Shown piece after piece: positions 61,758-64,000 of a stretch of 64,000 nt of DNA (positions within the stretch are counted from its first letter, which is position 1; each line of letters opens with the position of its first letter). Location: assembly GCF_016746095.1 (NCBI RefSeq), contig NZ_JAERTY010000009.1:1-64000 (forward strand). Direction: 5' to 3'. The notes under the pieces were generated by a model, which was given only the letters and a program-made list of their open reading frames with translations, ran no database searches and was not told where the DNA came from. The position numbers were made by a program, and so were the translations under genes. The DNA is from Sphingobacterium faecale. Its GTDB lineage: Bacteria > Bacteroidota > Bacteroidia > Sphingobacteriales > Sphingobacteriaceae.

Positions 61758-61865
61758 TACTTAGCCAACGGTACTTGAATTATTGAACTGCTGACAGCGA
61801 TCAGGTTATGGTATTTTTTCAAGGATAGATTGTGCGAATGCAAAGCATTTTATTTAAGTTTGAAT

Positions 61866-62810
61866 ATGCTCAGTTTTGAAGAATTTTTTATAAAAAAGAA
61901 AATAGATCTTTTTGCATTGAAATCTGCAAACGAAGAGCTGTATAATGAATTTAGGGTTCATTATAATTCCATGGGTGAAAAGAGTTTTGACCACACCAAA
62001 AAATTTTGGTTCAACAAACTCAGAAAAAGTTACTTACTCACGGATACTGTAGCTGCTACGCCTACTGCTGTACGCGAAGAGAGTTCCGTTAAAACACCGG
62101 AACCGGCAACCAAGGTGAGTACCTTGGGTTTCAAACCAAAATCTATTTCTAAACCTTTAGTTAAACCAAACGAGGAACAAACGCAGGAAAGCCAGTCGAT
62201 TTCTGCTCCTGCTCCTTCGGGATTTAAGCCGAGGTTCAAGGCAGGAGTTACCAAAACAGCTCCAACACAGGCTGAGGCAACCGAGCAAAAAGTACAGCAG
62301 GAAACTCCCGAGCATGTCGAAACTACGCCGGAGCCGAGCAATAGACCGGCAGGATTCAAGCCCAGGTTCAAGGCAGGAGTTACCAAAACAGCTCCAACGG
62401 AGGCTGAGGCAACTGATCAAAAAGCACAGGAGAAAACTCCCGAGCATGTCGAAACTACGCCGGAGCCGAGCAATAAACCGACAGGGTTCAAACCCAGGTT
62501 CAAGGCCGGAGTTATCAAAACAGCTCCAACGGAGGCTGAGGCAACTGATCAAAAAGCACAGCAGGAAACTCCCGAACATGTCGAAACTACGCCGGAGACG
62601 AGTAATAAAAAGGCAGGATTCAAACCCAGGTTCAAGGCTGGAGTTACCAAAAAAGCTCCAACAGAAGCTGCGGCAACCGAGCAAAAAGTACAGCAGGAAA
62701 CTCCCGAGCATATCGAAACTACGCCGGAACCGAGCAATAAACCGACAGGATTCAAACCCAGGTTCAAGGCTGGAGTTACTAAAAACATCCCTCCTACTGA
62801 CAACACATAG
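61866..62810 (+). CDS. Repeat protein: conserved N-terminal domain plus 44-residue GFKPRFKAG repeats
   Basis: 314 residues. The first ~60 (MLSFEEFFIKKKIDLFALKS ... SFDHTKKFWFNKLRKSYLL) form a compact helical, basic domain that looks conserved. A Pro/Thr/Ser linker follows, then four full copies and one partial copy of a 44-residue unit beginning GFKPRFKAGVTKTAPTEAEA and ending HVETTPEPSNKPT. Copies start at 62220, 62352, 62484, 62616 and 62748. The unit alternates a basic aromatic patch with an acidic Glu/Gln stretch and is likely disordered. The start at MLSFEEFF is preferred to an upstream ATG. Function unknown. Confidence 0.85.
   Translation: MLSFEEFFIKKKIDLFALKSANEELYNEFRVHYNSMGEKSFDHTKKFWFNKLRKSYLLTDTVAATPTAVREESSVKTPEPATKVSTLGFKPKSISKPLVKPNEEQTQESQSISAPAPSGFKPRFKAGVTKTAPTQAEATEQKVQQETPEHVETTPEPSNRPAGFKPRFKAGVTKTAPTEAEATDQKAQEKTPEHVETTPEPSNKPTGFKPRFKAGVIKTAPTEAEATDQKAQQETPEHVETTPETSNKKAGFKPRFKAGVTKKAPTEAAATEQKVQQETPEHIETTPEPSNKPTGFKPRFKAGVTKNIPPTDNT
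62220..62785 (+). repeat. 132-base in-frame tandem repeat (4.3 copies)
   Basis: DNA behind the 44-residue repeats; the copies are highly similar at the base level. Because of this, several other frames on both strands are open across it, but they lack independent support. Copy number is likely to vary between strains. Confidence 0.9.
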
Positions 62811-62846
62811 CAATAAACAAGCAACCTCATATAATTCGCTAAAATT

Positions 62847-63590
62847 ATGTTAAAAGAAGAAAGACAGGCTTATATTGTTCATCAAATAAACCTTCACAAC
62901 AAAGTATTATCATCAGACCTGAGCATACAATTAAATGTATCGGAGGATACTATACGCCGCGACCTGAATGAACTTGCAGAAAACGGTCAAGTTATCAAAG
63001 TGTATGGCGGTGCACTATCAAAATCTTTTCAATTCCCCTTTCAAGAGGGAAACGTATATGCCAAAGAAGGAAAAAAAGAAATAGCCAGCAAGGCACTTTC
63101 TTTGATTGTCAATGGGATGAGCGTATTGATTGGCGGCGGTACGACCATGATCGAATTGGCTCGCCTAATACCCAATGACCTACAATGTACTTTTTTCACT
63201 ATAAGCCCATTAGTAGCTCTGGAACTAGCAGAAAAGGACAATATTGATGTTTTTTTACTGGGTGGAAAATTGTCCCGTAACACGAACATCGTAACGGGTT
63301 CACAAGTAGTCAATGAACTGGCTGATATCCGTGTAGACCTTTGCTTATTGGGGACTAATAGTCTCTCTATTGAGGAGGGAATTACAGATTCGGACTGGGA
63401 AGTTGTTCAGATCAAACGGGCTATGATCAAATGCTCCAAGAGCCTCGCTATCCTGAGTATTGCAGAGAAATTAAACTCCAATCAGAAGATGCGGGTAGTT
63501 CCGCTTAAGGAAGTAACTTACCTTATTACTGATCTTGCACCAAATGACAGATCGCTAAAAGATTTTGCAAGCAGTATTAAAGTTATCTAA
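62847..63590 (+). CDS. DeoR/GlpR family transcriptional regulator
   Basis: 247 residues. N-terminal winged HTH (EERQAYIVHQINLHNKVLSS, LNVSEDTIRRDLNELAENG) with the DeoR signature, then a sugar-phosphate-isomerase-like sensor domain (about 72-235; IGGGTTMIELARLIP, VFLLGGKLSRNTNIVTG, LLGTNSLSIEEGITDSDWEV). Such regulators normally respond to a phosphorylated sugar. No sugar operon lies next to it in the window. A large hairpin repeat follows. Confidence 0.95.
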   Translation: MLKEERQAYIVHQINLHNKVLSSDLSIQLNVSEDTIRRDLNELAENGQVIKVYGGALSKSFQFPFQEGNVYAKEGKKEIASKALSLIVNGMSVLIGGGTTMIELARLIPNDLQCTFFTISPLVALELAEKDNIDVFLLGGKLSRNTNIVTGSQVVNELADIRVDLCLLGTNSLSIEEGITDSDWEVVQIKRAMIKCSKSLAILSIAEKLNSNQKMRVVPLKEVTYLITDLAPNDRSLKDFASSIKVI

Positions 63591-63607
63591 GAACTATACG
63601 TCACTAT

Positions 63608-63790
63608 AAAAAGGTTGTATCATACTCCAAACTCTCCCGTCATTTCGAGCGAAACGCAGTGCAGTCGAGAAACCTCGAAGAGCTCTGCGAAGCAAATCTA
63701 AAAAATTAAATTTCAAACCTTTAGTTTTCTCCATTTCGCTACGCTACAGTCGAAATGACGATAAAGTCTACTTTTGATACAACCTCTTTT
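63608..63790. repeat. Palindromic intergenic repeat (family B copy) between convergent genes
   Basis: The ends AAAGGTTGTATCA (from about 63609) and TGATACAACCTCTTTTT (to 63790) are inverted, enclosing CCCGTCATTTCGAGCGAA on the left and ACAGTCGAAATGACG on the right. This is the longest and most symmetric copy of the family seen here and probably also acts as a two-way terminator. Confidence 0.75.
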
Positions 63791-64000
63791 TATTTCTTCA
63801 GTAGATTGCCGGCACGCTGTACCAACCAAATATTACTCTCAATGAAAAGATTGTGCCATAGCATATTATAGTCTACTCGTCTATTAAAGAGGATTCTTTT
63901 AATATGTTTGAGTATACCCTTTAGGGAATAGTCGACCAATCCATTCGTTACTTTCGCATAATAAGCTTTATGATAGCGATTCCATAACACGACCGCCTGC
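63790..64000 (-). CDS. C-terminal part of an unidentified protein (partial)
   Basis: The frame is open to the right edge, so only the last ~69 residues are in view: ...QAVVLWNRYHKAYYAKVTNG, LVDYSLKGILKHIKRILFNR, then NMLWHNLFIESNIWLVQRAG and NLLKK. It is basic and helical; such tails occur at the end of some glycosyltransferases, but there is no motif here to prove that. The in-frame GTG at 63990 is not taken as the true start. Confidence 0.5.
   Translation of the reverse strand, partial: QAVVLWNRYHKAYYAKVTNGLVDYSLKGILKHIKRILFNRRVDYNMLWHNLFIESNIWLVQRAGNLLKK

Noticed and set aside
62030..62853. Large alternative frames on both strands over the 44-residue repeat region (up to 218 codons)
   Set aside because: Open only because a 132-base in-frame unit without stops in several frames is repeated; the +1 frame beginning MLSFEEFF has the conserved N-terminal domain.

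Overview
The window is a 64 kb stretch of a low-to-medium GC Bacteroidota chromosome, most likely a member of the Sphingobacteriaceae (Sphingobacterium or a close relative). The reasons are: two complete SusC/SusD outer-membrane uptake loci and three ECF sigma/FecR pairs, many lipoproteins with a Cys lipobox, DUF4843, DUF4270 and PKD-like lipoproteins, promoters of the Bacteroidota type (TAnnTTTG), and several families of intergenic palindromic repeats. The genus is an inference from gene content; no rRNA or tRNA gene was seen.

Layout. 0.2-2.1 kb: an ECF sigma/FecR pair whose target genes lie off the left edge. 2.3-6.9 kb: a cell-wall amidase, a GHL10-type glycosidase lipoprotein and NagA, bracketed by two copies of a composite ~0.5 kb intergenic repeat. 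7-17.5 kb: a small membrane ORF with ridA, recG, hflX, a four-helix-bundle gene, lipB preceded by a 15-copy octanucleotide repeat, a PIN-type toxin-antitoxin pair, and three unrecognised exported proteins. 17.5-23.0 kb: an accessory island with two tandem CI-like HTH proteins on the minus strand and, divergently, three paralogous proteins of unknown family followed by a tandem NTase-like/HEPN fusion. 23.5-31.6 kb: the first SusC/SusD locus (ECF sigma, FecR, SusC, SusD, then a TlpA-type thioredoxin), with its sigma gene overlapping a ClC chloride channel gene. 33-34 kb: a WalJ/YycJ-type metallohydrolase with an odd duplicated leader. 34.1-44.2 kb: the second Sus locus (sigma, TlpA, FecR, SusC, SusD, DUF4843, PKD-like lipoprotein) with very tight spacing. 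44.2-54.1 kb: L-serine dehydratase, a NagZ-like GH3 enzyme, a TetR regulator, a large outer-membrane barrel protein, nicotinamidase and a two-component system. 54.2-63.6 kb: DUF4270 and kelch lipoproteins, aspartate-semialdehyde dehydrogenase, a lamin-tail-domain exported protein, short-chain L-threonine dehydrogenase, YebC, a 44-residue-repeat protein and a DeoR regulator. A partial gene runs off the right edge.

How it works together. The ECF sigma/FecR/SusC sets are typical cell-surface signalling circuits that switch on their own transporters when substrate binds. The amidase, GHL10 protein, NagA and the GH3 enzyme together point to peptidoglycan or amino-sugar recycling. The best candidate for an undescribed system is the 17.5-23.0 kb island: a possible autoregulated repressor pair facing an operon of expanded paralogs and a double NTase-like/HEPN protein, which resembles the architecture of toxin-antitoxin or phage-defence loci, although its function is not shown by the sequence alone. 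Second are the perfect CGATAACT array ending 4 bases before the lipB start codon and the duplicated hairpin/start-codon leader of the metallohydrolase gene.
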